A DNA stretch of 64,000 bases from contig NC_068561.1 in the NCBI RefSeq assembly GCF_022201045.2, positions 19,346,501 to 19,410,500 on the forward strand, written 5' to 3'. The first letter of the stretch is position 1, and each line of letters starts with the position of its first letter. The translations under genes were made by a program, and so were the position numbers. This document shows positions 33,979 through 47,820 of the stretch, piece after piece. Under the pieces are notes generated by a model, which worked only from the letters and a program-made list of their open reading frames with translations, was not told the DNA's origin and ran no database searches. The stretch comes from Citrus sinensis (taxonomy: Eukaryota > Streptophyta > Magnoliopsida > Sapindales > Rutaceae).

Positions 33979-36637
33979 TTTCAATTACAATGACATTGAT
34001 ATTAGTGATTCTGATTCTTCACATCAAGACTCACTTCTTTGGTGCAAAGACCTTGAGAAGCACTCTTATGGTGACTTCTCCTTTGCTGTTGTTCAAGCCA
34101 ATGAAGTTATTGAGGATCACAGCCAAGTTGAGACCGGCCGTGATGCTTTCTTTGTTGGTGTCTATGACGGCCATGGTGGCCCCGAGGCCTCTCGCTTTAT
34201 TCGTGACCATCTCTTTCGCCATTTGATGAGTTAGTATCTCTTCTTTCTTTTTTCTTTCTTTTTTTGGTGGATTTTGTGCATTGGTTTTGGTTTTTGTTTT
34301 TATTATATATTTTCTTGGAATTTTAATACCGGTTTAGGACAAAATTGGAATATTAAAATTAATGTTTTGTGCTCTTTGTTTGTCTGGATGCGATGCTTGA
34401 TTGCTTGTTCTATAGTGGACACAAATAGTCTGATGTCGTGCAGAATTCATTTTCATTTGGAGTTACTTGCGCATTTGGTTTGTGAACGGAAATTGAGTTT
34501 CTTATTATTATTATTATTATTTTAAGTTTATATCTAATTGTGAATTTGGAGTGTGTTAATGGAATTTATTGTGAATTTAAAGCGCTGCTAATTGTTGATT
34601 TGGAAATTGAGAATTTGGTTCCACGTCAAGCTTGGGATTCTTTTTAAGAAAACATGGTATAAGCTGTTGTCTGGTTCCTGGATCCTGTTTCGTTTCGTCA
34701 TCTCTATTAGAGAATGAAACAAATTCTCTCATGTGTGAAGGATAAAAAGTATTTGAATTACTGTAGTTTTCAAGAGGACATAATTGGAGAGACGAAAAAA
34801 CGGTTTTCTATATTGAAGGCCCAATTTTGTGTGATAATAGTAGAGATGTATGTTTGACATATCCACAGTGATGCAGTCACTGATCTGTCCTCATTGGATG
34901 CTTCTAGAGCAAGGAGAATTTTCTTTTTAATTTGATATGTTTGATTTTGTTTTTTTTTCTTTTTGTTAAAGACTCTAGGTATTTTATTGGGCATCACCAA
35001 GTAGTGCCTTGTTATTCTACAGGGTTTGCTCGAGAAGGTGGAACCATTTCAGAAGATATTCTTAAAAGTGCTTTTTCTGCAACTGAGGATGGATTCCTTA
35101 CTCTTGTACGTAGGACATGTGGAATAAAACCAGTAATCGCAGCAATTGGGTCCTGTTGCCTGGTTGGAGTTATCTGGAAGGGAACATTATATGTTGCCAA
35201 TGTGGGTGATTCTCGAGCTGTAATTGGTTCTTTAGGTAAATCGGGTAAGATAGTTGCCGAGCAATTGACTATGGATCACAATGCTTGCATGGAGGAGGTT
35301 AGACAAGAACTCAGGTCCTTGCATCCAGATGATTCACATATTGTAGTGATGAAGCAAGGAGTATGGCGTATCAAAGGCCTTATTCAGGTTTGCTTATCTT
35401 TTATCTGATGTTACTGCAATTTTCAATTTCATGTTCAAGTGCACATGCTTATCGTTGCATGTATGGACCAACATTTGGGCATAAATTGATGATGCAAGGA
35501 AGTTTAATTGGCTATTTTGACTCATTGACACGAGCAATTCTTTATCATATGAAATATGGAAGAGAAAAAGACATTCTGGAACATAATATGTTTGTATTAC
35601 TTGTCATTCACTTACCTTTGCTTATTAATTGACATTGTTTTAAATTTATACTGATCATTGTTTAGGGTAAGATAAGAACTTCTCTATGCCATGGTCCTAT
35701 ATATTACTACATATTTGTAACTTGGAGTTGCTTTGTCTCAATAATTATCAATCACAAGTTATTTCAATGGATTTTCTGGCCAGAAATATTCATATGAACG
35801 TCAAAATAAGATGAAATAAGAGTTGTTTGTTTCTTTTTGTTTTGTTAGGCATGAATTATATCAAACTTAACCTTGTATATGTTGCATGCTTCTCTGTATT
35901 GAAATTGACTCTCATTTTCAATCTCAGTTTAATACTTGCTGCATCACGAGATTCACAATATGCGATTTCCTTGAATTGGATGTCAATTAGGATTTCCTTA
36001 CTTCAAACAGTTGCTTTGGTTTTGGTCTTTACGCTGTCTTCCTTTGTGTATCTTCATCAGGTATCCAGATCTATTGGTGATGCATACCTGAAGCGACCTG
36101 AATTTTCCCTCGATCCTTCATTTCCACGATTCCACCTCCCCGAGCCAATCCGTCGGCCTGTGCTAACAGCAGAACCATCCATATGCACGAGAGCTTTGCA
36201 ACCCAATGACAAATTTCTCATTTTTGCATCTGATGGGCTGTGGGAACACTTGACAAATCAAGAGGCAGTTGATATTGTTTATAATTGCCCACGAGCTGTA
36301 TGTATTATCTTTAAATGCATCTGGTTTATGTTTTGTCTTTTCTCTTCATTGTACTCACTTGTTTTTGACATTTTTTTTTTCTTTTAAATGTCAGGGAGTT
36401 GCCAGACGGCTTCTTAAAACAGCTTTAAATGCGGCAGCTAAGAAAAGGCAGATGGGTTATGATGAGCTTAAGAAGATTGATAAGGGGGATAGGCGGTTTT
36501 ATCATGATGATATTACTGTGGTTGTCATCTTTATAGACCATGCGTTGCTGGGGAACAAGATCTCTGTACCAGAGCTATCTGTTCGAGGGTTTGTCGATAC
36601 TGTTGGACCGTCAAACTTTAACATTCTACAAAATTGA
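33902..36637 (+). CDS. Protein phosphatase 2C, clade D
   Basis: Clade D PP2Cs remove phosphate from the penultimate threonine of plasma-membrane H+-ATPases and are held in check by SAUR proteins in auxin-driven growth. Four exons join in frame: 33902-34229, 35023-35387, 36061-36297, 36395-36637, giving 390 residues. The start MLSWLAR and the basic stretch VRRYAR (17-22) are clade D features. Metal-binding motifs are present: VYDGHGG (Asp89), [18 protein letters not shown] (Asp289) and [12 protein letters not shown] (Asp348/349). [19 protein letters not shown] and DHSQVETG are also typical. The C-terminus [16 protein letters not shown] recalls Arabidopsis At5g06750 (393 residues), whose genomic neighbour At5g06740 is a lectin kinase like the one at the end of this window. 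The gene is convergent with actin (842 bp between stops). Translation of the substrate role to this species is inference. Confidence 0.93.
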
Positions 36638-37478
36638 TGCATAACTTGAGCCAGTATCTGAAATACCGCCCGTTCACCTGAAATGGTCAGTTGGGTCGTG
36701 AAGATTGGCTTCAAGAAGTTTCTACTTCTACGATGTTTTTGCAGCACTTGATTGTTGTTTCTATCGGTTTCTCTTTTTCCTAATCTCCTCCTACCCAGCC
36801 ATCTTTAACCCAAAAACTATTGTCCCTCGATTGCTTAATTATTTTGATATGCCCTTTGGTGATAATGCATACAAAGAGGTTAAAGATTTACCTCTTTTGT
36901 GCAGTTCCACATGTGAGGCCTACGTGCACTCAAAAGTCGTGTATTTTATTCACTGTATGTCAATAATAATATTGTACTTGATTTTACAGTTTCGGTAACC
37001 TCTATTCTGCAATGACTTTGAAACTTGCTTCAGATTCCGCAAATGGCAAATGCAAGATGTCGACCGGGTTCCCCGAAAATTTCATTATTTGGTCTTATTT
37101 GTCTGTAAATAATCAGCTGGCTCTTTGCTCACTCAGAAGACTATATATATATTACTCATGAAAGGAATACAATTGTTTGGCACTAAATTATAATGAGCTC
37201 TTGGAAGAAGAATTGGGAAAAGAATCTTTAATTCAACCCAAACCAAATCAGTAACAATCCAATACTCTTCTACTAACAAATAATAATGTAAAGAATTGAA
37301 TCCCCCCATATTCATTGTTCAGACATCAAAGGACGAAAACACGAAAAAGAAACAAGAACGAAAAGGATGAGAAAAAAGGAGAAAAAAGAAACTTCGAACA
37401 ACCGCTTGATTGGAAGAAGCCTTTCCTTAATACAAAATGTCTGGTATATGTTTCCTCATAGCATTTCTCTTTCCACGA

Positions 37479-39669
<2,191 letters not shown>

Positions 39670-40170
39670 TTTCTAACTGCAAAAACACAAAAAAATCATT
39701 TTTTATTGCACCAATCAAACACATTTACAGCATTTGCCCAATGCCAACGGATCACCAAAATTCAAACTTTTGACAGAAACCGGAAAAAAAAAACAAAACA
39801 GAATCCCACTGCCTATTCGAAGCATAAAGATTCAATTTTGGAAAGCAAAAAAAAAAAACCCATATCAAAATCAAAACAATCCATATAAATAAAAAAAGCA
39901 GCCAATAATCTGAAAATGTCGATGCATTGTAATTCATTAAAACCGAATCTCAATCAATGAGCTTAATGAATCTAATAATTAAGATCACACTGTTAAACAA
40001 ACAAGATCTAAGAACAAGAATTCAATCAAAGCAAGCAAAATTAGAAGCTCATATTGAAAGAACTACCTTCGAATTTCTAAAAAAAAATAATTTTTTTTTC
40101 TTCCTTTTGTTTCTGTTCTGATTCTCTCTCTCACTAACGGACTTTGCGCTGTGCGTTAAGCTACCCGCCC
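39670..40170 (-). other. Actin 5' leader with its intron
   Basis: Nearly all plant actin genes have one leader intron just before the ATG. Here the acceptor TTTTGCAG ends at 39677 and leaves a seven-base leader piece. The donor (AAG|GTAGTT, minus strand) is at 40066, so the intron is 39677-40066, 390 bp. The first leader exon runs from 40067 to roughly 40170. Leader introns of actins are known to raise expression. Confidence 0.7.
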
Positions 40171-42600
40171 TCTTGTTTTAAAAAAAGAGAAGCTCGTTCA
40201 AATGAAATCAAATTCCACTTAAATTAACCTCAAATTCTGTTTGTTTAAATCCTGGCCGTTCTTTTCCTACATCATCACATCTACGGACTATCTCTCCGAT
40301 CACCCCATTCGTGGCTACAGCTGGCTCGCTTTAGGTCTGTTTCGGACACAATGACTATTATACCCTTTACTTTTATTAAGATACCTCAACTACTTCTGTC
40401 ACCGTTTTTTTTAACCATATTCCTAATATAGTGATTTTGATTTTTTTATTAAGAAATATTACTTTGATTTAAGGTAAAATTGCAATCAATCCAAACGTTT
40501 TATTTTATGTTTGAGTAATGATATAATTACAAACTTTTTTATAAATTTATCTTGTACAAATTGATGTAGCATGATAAAATTTGTTAAATTAAATATCGCT
40601 TGGTTCACATGATTTATTTTCATTAGTTTGTATTTTCATTCAACCAATGAATTGATGCCACATCAGTTTGTACAAAATAAATTTGTACAAGAGTTTGTGG
40701 TTGTATCATCGTGTCTTGATGTCAACGAAATTCAAATTTGAAATCTTAAATCGCTTTATACAGTCACAAATTATATAAGATATTTTTATTTAAATTTACA
40801 CTCATGGCACGATTATATAAATTACAATTAAGATATTTTTTTAAAGAATTTATGTGTTATATCAATTGTTTTAAATTGAATAAGTTGTTTGATAATTACA
40901 ATGACACAATTAGCATGACAAGTATACAATATGAATATAATAATATATTTTTTGTATATGCAATGAGACATAATATTATAAGGGAATCTATATGATAATA
41001 TTGCAGTTAACGTAATTACAAATTTATCTTAGAATGATTAATTTGACCGCATTCATTCTCAATTCCACAAATACCCTTCTTTTAGTAGAAAATTACCCTT
41101 CGGGATACGATGGTCAATTGTTAAATATAATAGGGGCAATTTAGTCTTAAATAGTGGCCCCGCCATAAAAGGGAGAAAATCTAATTTAGAATGCCTTTTT
41201 TTTTTCCTCTTTTTTTAAAATAACTTTATGGTGGGGGTTGGGTGCATGTAATTATTCAAAGGATGATGGAAAAAGCTCGATTGCCAACTCAGCAATCTGT
41301 TTCCAACTGTCAGGAGATCACGCTGGCTTGTGTTGTTCGGCTGCGGTCAGTTCTATTGACACCTGTATTCCTCAGCTTCATTATCGTCCGGTGGGCTCGG
41401 TCAGAGTTGACCGTTTAAAACTGTCAATGCCAAAATATATCAACGGTGATTTGATCCGTTATAAACTGTAGGATCCGCTTACGTGCCATGCATGACCACC
41501 AACCTAGCACACAACGTGGTCATTGGTCGGTCACCCGAACACAAAGTTGAGGAGGGCCTATCTGATCTTGTTTTTTTAGTTATTTATTTTTATATTGAAA
41601 ATTGAAAAATCTGATTGTTAGTCGCCATAAATGTAATTTAGAAAAGTGTTAGAGTTGAGTCAGTCAAATTTATAAATTCTTAATTTTCTTTTTCTTTTTT
41701 TAAAAAAACAACTATTTTTAGGAATGTAATGCCAAAAAAAAAAAAAAAGGCATAACAATTTACAATATTTCTTAATCAAGCATTGCAAATGGAAGATTTT
41801 TTTTTTTTAAAGTTTGTGGAATTTGTCAACTTTTTTTTTGGCAGTTTTTAATTATATAAATGCCTTAAAAATTCCATTTTTTTAAAACAATAAATGAACC
41901 CATATTTAATTGACCCAAATTAGCATGTCAAAATGGATTCTAATTCTCTATGAATTATGATTCCCGCCCAATATTGTTTGATGGGAAAGCAACAAAACTG
42001 CAGTTTACTTTAATCATATGCAATAAACAGGAAACAATCATCATCATCATCATCATCAAGCGAGCTAGTTAAATTTGATTTTCACACAACTTTATTCATG
42101 TGAAGAACCAAAGACCTTCTTTAAGATCGCTATCATTTCAAATATGGCCCCGCACGTACGCTAAAGTAAGCTTTTCTTCTGAGCAAGGTCTCCTCCTGTG
42201 ATCCAGCTATATGTAGCAAGAAGAGAAGAGAAGCCTTTGTTGCCTAAAGTTAACGACAGCAGAATGTGTTGGGCATATGGGTTGGTGGTGTTCAAAAGTG
42301 CTTTTTAATTAATTAATTTCCACAATCTTTCTTTTTATTTATTCCCATTCTTTTTTGCCACGGAGTCTTGCATAGCTAACTAACCAAAAAGCCATACAAA
42401 TTTTTTAATTTAATTTAGATGATTAGAAACAATTGCATTTTAATTGGGTTTGGAAATTTTTGGTGTAAATTTCGCTCTAACTATAAGATAATTATTGACC
42501 TTGACCTTGAGGTGGTTAATTTTAAATGTATTAGCAAATTTTTTTAAAAAGAAAATCACTTAATCAACTCATATTTAGAAGCCTGATACTGCGCCTCAAA
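40171..42600. other. Actin upstream region and intergenic DNA
   Basis: The actin promoter lies in the first kilobase or so (minus strand). A MITE-like fold-back is at 40513-40715. A more GC-rich patch at 41221-41560 includes ACGTG strings but no recognisable gene. A CAT trinucleotide run lies near 42039-42059. Confidence 0.45.
40513..40715. mobile_element. MITE-like fold-back element upstream of actin
   Basis: About 60 bases at the left (GAGTAATGATATAATTACAA, then ATCTTGTACAAATTGATGT) are the inverted complement of about 60 bases at the right (ACATCAGTTTGTACAAAATA, then TTGTGGTTGTATCATCGTGTC). The centre is about 80 bases of AT-rich DNA. The size of about 203 bp and the structure fit a MITE; the target duplication was not resolved. 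Confidence 0.55.
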
Positions 42601-42937
42601 AGATCTGGAGTATTGGATTTAGCCCAACCTCAATCTCCGGCCCAAAGTTTTCTAAATTTCTTTTGGGCTTTGGGTCCAACCAGATCAACCCAAATTAGTC
42701 TGAAAGCACAAAGCCGAAGACAGACTCAGCTGGGACGAATTTTCCGGTCACGGCCCAAGCAAAAGTTGCACCATGTTCCATCATGTAAGCCACCAGCGAA
42801 GCGGGTCGCCTCTCCGTCGACTCGCCCATGGTTCTCTTCCCTAATTCATTTTTTCAGCTACCAGTTTAGCGGAGAAGCTTTACACAAACACTCTGTTTCT
42901 CCCAAATTTCTGGATCACTTTGCAAAATTTTTGGAAA

Positions 42938-45900
42938 ATGAATATTGCTGTAAAAGCAGCCATTTTTAACCCACAAAACCACTTTATTAATCTGCGGGCA
43001 GCTCTCTTCCATTCCACTCCTGTCCTTGAACGTAAAAGGCGCAGTCATTGGCATACACCCGTTAGTCTCGTTATCATTTTCTCTGTACTTCCTATGTGGG
43101 TTTTGTGTATTTTGTTTATGTCTCCATAGTTTGATTGGCATTGGTTCGTGGGAGGAAAAAAAGATTTTTTTTTTCAAATCTTTCAAGTTATTTCGTATTG
43201 AATTTTATTTTTACGTTTCTAGGATATTAATGTAACGTGAGGTGGGAAAAAATTAATTATTTTTTTGGTGTGAATCTGAAAGGGTAATGGGAAATTGTAT
43301 ATGAGTCCTTCGACTTTAATTTTTGGGGATTTATTCTCAAGGGTAGAGTTTTACCAATTATTGTTTAATTCTTCTGCTTGTTATGAGAATTATGTAAACA
43401 ATCTCAAACAGTTCTGGGTTCTTGATTAGAAGATTTTGTGTTATGAATGGAAAGAGTGTTTAATGAAGGTTGTGATTATTTAGTTTATTCACGCTTAAAG
43501 AGGTCAATTGTAGCGTGAATGGTCAACAAATTCTACTTTAGGAGTTTTGAGAGACAGCATGATAGACATAGCGCAAGATGCAATTCCAAATAGAGAAAAA
43601 TTGTAGAACATGATTGGTGTCGATGATTAGTTAAGGATTAGGTTGTTAAACTTGAATTTAGCAGTATGTGACGAAGATGGGCATGATTACCATGTGAATC
43701 ACATTCTCTTAGAGGATTGTAGACTATCTTCGGTTTTGCTGTCATAATGGCCTATCTTTTGGTTGTAAATTTAACCAAGGTAGCTGGTTTTGCCCTTGCA
43801 CGAAATGTTATGTAGTTTTGATTTTAAAGCATTGGCTTTATTCTTAAGCTTGTTTAATGGTTCAATTGGTCTTTCAGACTGTAAGCAACTCTTTCTATTA
43901 ATTATGCTGTTGTTTTTGTTTAGTTTTCTATTAAATCAAACAGATATCTCTGCCTAATTAGCTCTGATGTCAAATGCGAATTTATGTGGTGCTTAAATTG
44001 ATTACACGCAGAGATCCCATCATAATTTCAACTCTTATTCCAAAAGGTTCAGAAGGGTACAATCAAAGAAATCATTATTGCGTAATATTAGTGCATTTGC
44101 AGACCACCTGTTTCAGGTTAGTTTGCAGGTCGCTAATTTTTTTATAATATTTATAGTGATAATTGGTTGTGCTACTATTATCTTTTCGTCTCCTTATGTT
44201 TCTCATAGTTACTTATTCCTCCATTCCTCGTTGAATTATATCCCCTAGTTTTTAAACTCGAGTTCCTGATCATGTTCGTTTTGCTTGCGGTTGTTAGACT
44301 TTATAATTGATTTGTTTAAATAATTAATTTCTTTTTGGGAATCCAAACGGTTTCTAGCAGGATTATGGAATTTTCCTCTTATTTTTTTAATTACTTTATT
44401 TTATTAATTGTTTCCCATCAGGATCTGAAGTTTCTGTTTTTAATCTTAGGCACTTCTTTTTTTATTACTAGACAGGTGCATAGCTATAGCTAGCTTGAGA
44501 AGGCCCCTGCTTTGACACAGGGCTTACTTATAAGGTAATGTAAAGTAAACAGGGAATATTAAGTATGATCCATTTACACTACCAATGTTTTTCTCATTAG
44601 AATTAAACATTTATCAAATCTAGCAATCTGGGGAGTTTTGGCAAGGCTGGCGCACATGTGAGGCCCTTGATAACGTGTTCAAGACCAATTCGGGAAATCC
44701 TTAAGCCATGTATCAGCCTCTCAATTTCCTCAAATTCGCTAATATGGAACTCAACACTCTGAGTTGATTCTCCACGAATCTATATATCTGTGTGCTTGCT
44801 ATTAAATATGGAATTGTTTACACCCTAGCTCCATTTTGTCCCTTGAAAATGATGAGGATGCTTATTTCATGGACATCAAGTATGGTTATAATCATTACAA
44901 TGAAACAACTCTGAGTGTTTCTTATGATGAAATAGAGAGTTTCTGCTTGCCTTCCTATCTGGCTTTGGAAGTTGGGGGATCAGAATCAGTGAAACAGCTC
45001 TTACTAGTCTTGCATAGAGAAGTAGTAATCAAAGTCTTGGTAGGTTTATGTTCATTGTGGCAGTCCAGAAATCCCCTATTGAATCCTAAGGTAACTTGTA
45101 TAATATAATGTTCTAGGTAGGCAGCTCCAAGGTTGTCTCAAGCTCAAACAGTCCATTCTCTTGATTGGAAAACAGATGTCACACCATCCAAACTGCCACT
45201 TGGAATAGACTCATCTGAGTCTAACTGTGTGCCTTATGTCTGCAGATAGTTTGTGCATATAGTACTGCCTTTAGTATCTTAGGGACTATTTTGGGCTATT
45301 GATGATTTTGTCATGCTGCAAAGGTTATCATTGGGATACTGGTCCAGTCCCGGAGAGGATATGTGTGCTTAAGTTTCCTTGTTTTGATTGATGTGATCTA
45401 CATAAAGGGGTTTGCTTCAAGTTTGGCAGGATTATTAGAGTTGATATGGCACTGCTACTCTGTATAGTCATCACTTCAGATTTGTGTGTTGCCTTGTTTT
45501 ATTATGCTTAACTGATAGAAAGTTAGAGATGATTGAGGTGGTGAGGCATTGAAACTATTGCAGATATGCAGAATTAGGGCATGGGTTAAAGATGGAAAAT
45601 AGTTCCCTGTTTAACTGTTGATTCAAAACATCATGAATTTTTAAAGATCTGAATTGCGCCACTGATTACCTTATGACCTTGTGAAAATTCTCTATTCAGG
45701 ATCATAATTTGGTCAATTTATTTGTTTGCCAATATTGCATCCATCTTTATAATGAGTGAGATGGTGCAAACCCGTAAAAAGAAAAATGACCATACAGAAT
45801 GTATGTCTGAAGAAAGATAAATTTATTTTGATTATTATGAGTTGTTTCCTATTGGTGTCATGTAAATTTTGTAGTTGCGCATGACCCTATTGTGTTGGTC

Positions 45901-47156
45901 TTGGTCTATCCAATAGTCCATGGAGCTGTAATTATGAAATCTCTTGGTGTAGCATTACTCTCATGGAATTTGACACAAGCTGAACTGTTGATTTTTATTA
46001 TAGTAGTAAGGCTTTTCGTTATAAAGGGATCTTGTGACATATGAAAGTTGTTTTTGTGTGTTTCAGCACTGGCAGGAGGATATAAATGATGATGATCCAT
46101 CGTCAAGCAGAGGCACATCGTGGTTTAAAAAGGACTATGGGAGATCCAAACAGACCCGATATCAGGGACACCACGGTGGGGGTAGAAGTAAGAACACCTC
46201 AAGGACTTGAATCTGATATAATATAAAATTTCTATCCTGTAAGCTTAAATATATGAATGGCTCACTAACTTTTGGATGTTTTATGTATTTTGAACACTTG
46301 ATTAGGAGGTGCCTGGATTAATGAAGAGCTAGATGAAGATGAAGGCTTTGTTGACATAGAGCATGTCTTTGAATCTCTATTTGGCAGGAGACAACGCTCT
46401 CATTGGTCCTTCACTTACGAAGATAATACTGGACGGAGGAGCTCATATAGTTATGGTTATAATTATTGGGATCATCAGAACTGGAGATCTCGGGATCGTC
46501 AGAACTGGAGATTCCGAGTGGAAGAGGATTATGAGTTTGAAGAGGAGTCAGAGGGTTCAGAGTCAGATATGGCTTCAGACAGGCAGGCTCTTGGACTACG
46601 TGCTTCTGGTCCTCTAAAACTTGAGGATGTTAAACTTGCGTAAGTTCTTGATAGATTATTTATGTCACTGCTCAGTTGCTCTTGAAGATTATCCAGTTTT
46701 TCCCAAGCATCGCTATTGCCAACTGGAAAATTTTTCCTCATTTGTCTGATCTTCATCTTGCTTCTCCAATTACAGATATCGAGCCTGTGCACTTAAATGG
46801 CATCCTGATCGTCATCAAGGGTCTTCAAAGGTATTTTCCCCATCAATCAGGAATTCCAGTTTATCGAACTTTTCGAATAGAAAACAGTGATATAAGAGCA
46901 TCTTAATGCACGGTCCACATTTCACTATGAATAAACTGCTTTCCTAATTAAACAATCTCTTTTAGCCATTTTCATGGGAATGTTTGATTGCATCAGCTGT
47001 CATAGTCTTAACTCTTAGGCATACTATTCAAAGCAAATTTATTTGTTCTAAGGCTGAAAACCATTGACATAATTTGTACAGGCTGTTGCAGAGGAAAAAT
47101 TCAAGCTTTGCAGTGCAGCATATCAATCTTTGTGCGATAAGCTGGCTGTGGATTAA
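42938..47156 (+). CDS. Protein with C-terminal J domain (DnaJ-like)
   Basis: J domains recruit and stimulate Hsp70 chaperones. Six exons join in frame: 42938-43060, 44012-44116, 46067-46187, 46306-46639, 46776-46830, 47082-47156, giving 270 residues. The J domain is at the very C-terminus (about 212-270): LKLEDVKLAYRACALKWHPDRHQG carries the HPD motif at 237-239. The N-terminus (MNIAVKAAIFNPQNHF, Arg-rich, few acids) looks like an organelle targeting signal, perhaps mitochondrial. The middle is rich in Trp, Tyr, Arg and acidic runs (NYWDHQNWRSRDRQNWR, then EEDYEFEEESEGSESD) and likely disordered. Arabidopsis At2g42080, next to NUDX23 (At2g42070), is as I recall a J protein of similar size; here too NUDX23 follows. 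Exon 1 is supported by frame and junction only, so the start is less sure than the rest. Confidence 0.82.
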
Positions 47157-47820
47157 GGGTTCCATCAAACTGACTGAAGTTCTGTGGGCAGTCCAGTACA
47201 TGTATCATGCTTATTTATCAAATCGAGATTGAAAATTTTCGTAGTTTATAGAGTTTTCAGGCAATGGTGCTTGAATGCGTAGAATAGGTTCTCTAAACCT
47301 TGTAATAGGCCATGATAATCCAATTATAGCAATGGCATGTGATTTTACAAGGCCAGATTTATCAAATCATAGCTATAGTTTATATGTTTACTGTGTATTC
47401 TTTCTTTATGTTTTAAATTTGAGTTGTACCATAAATATATTATTTTTGGAATAAATAAACAATATGAATGACATGGAATTTCCAAATTTCCTGTTATCAT
47501 CTTGGAATGTATTGTTTATTGTTGTTTTTTCAATAATCAAATTTGCGGCAAGTGTTTATAATGGGATGGTGATAAATCACTTGCAAAATAGGTCAATTTC
47601 AAGTGACCCCTCATTTTTGGACAAATATCAACTTGTCACAAGTTTTCAGAAATTCTATCGGCGCGGGTTCTCGCTGGCTGGCATTTGCCTTGACCGAACT
47701 GATCCAATCATCATTCATCACAGAAACAAGAAAACGCTCAGTTTCTTTGGCTTCAGCTAACTCCCTCTTTTAATCTTTTCCTTGTAAAATTTTCAAACAT
47801 TCACGATACAGTCGTGAAAT

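Noticed and set aside
42613-42969. 118-codon open frame before the J-protein start
   Set aside because: It is in another frame from exon 1, has no family likeness, and lies in the expected promoter or leader.
44843-44920. Possible box C/D snoRNA in J-protein intron 2 (ATGATGA at 44849, CTGA at 44911)
   Set aside because: Spacing fits, but the terminal stem is only four pairs with a bulge, and I see no good C'/D' pair or rRNA guide.
44836-45108. 90-codon open frame in J-protein intron 2
   Set aside because: No recognisable domain, no flanking splice logic, and it sits inside an intron of a gene that reads well without it.
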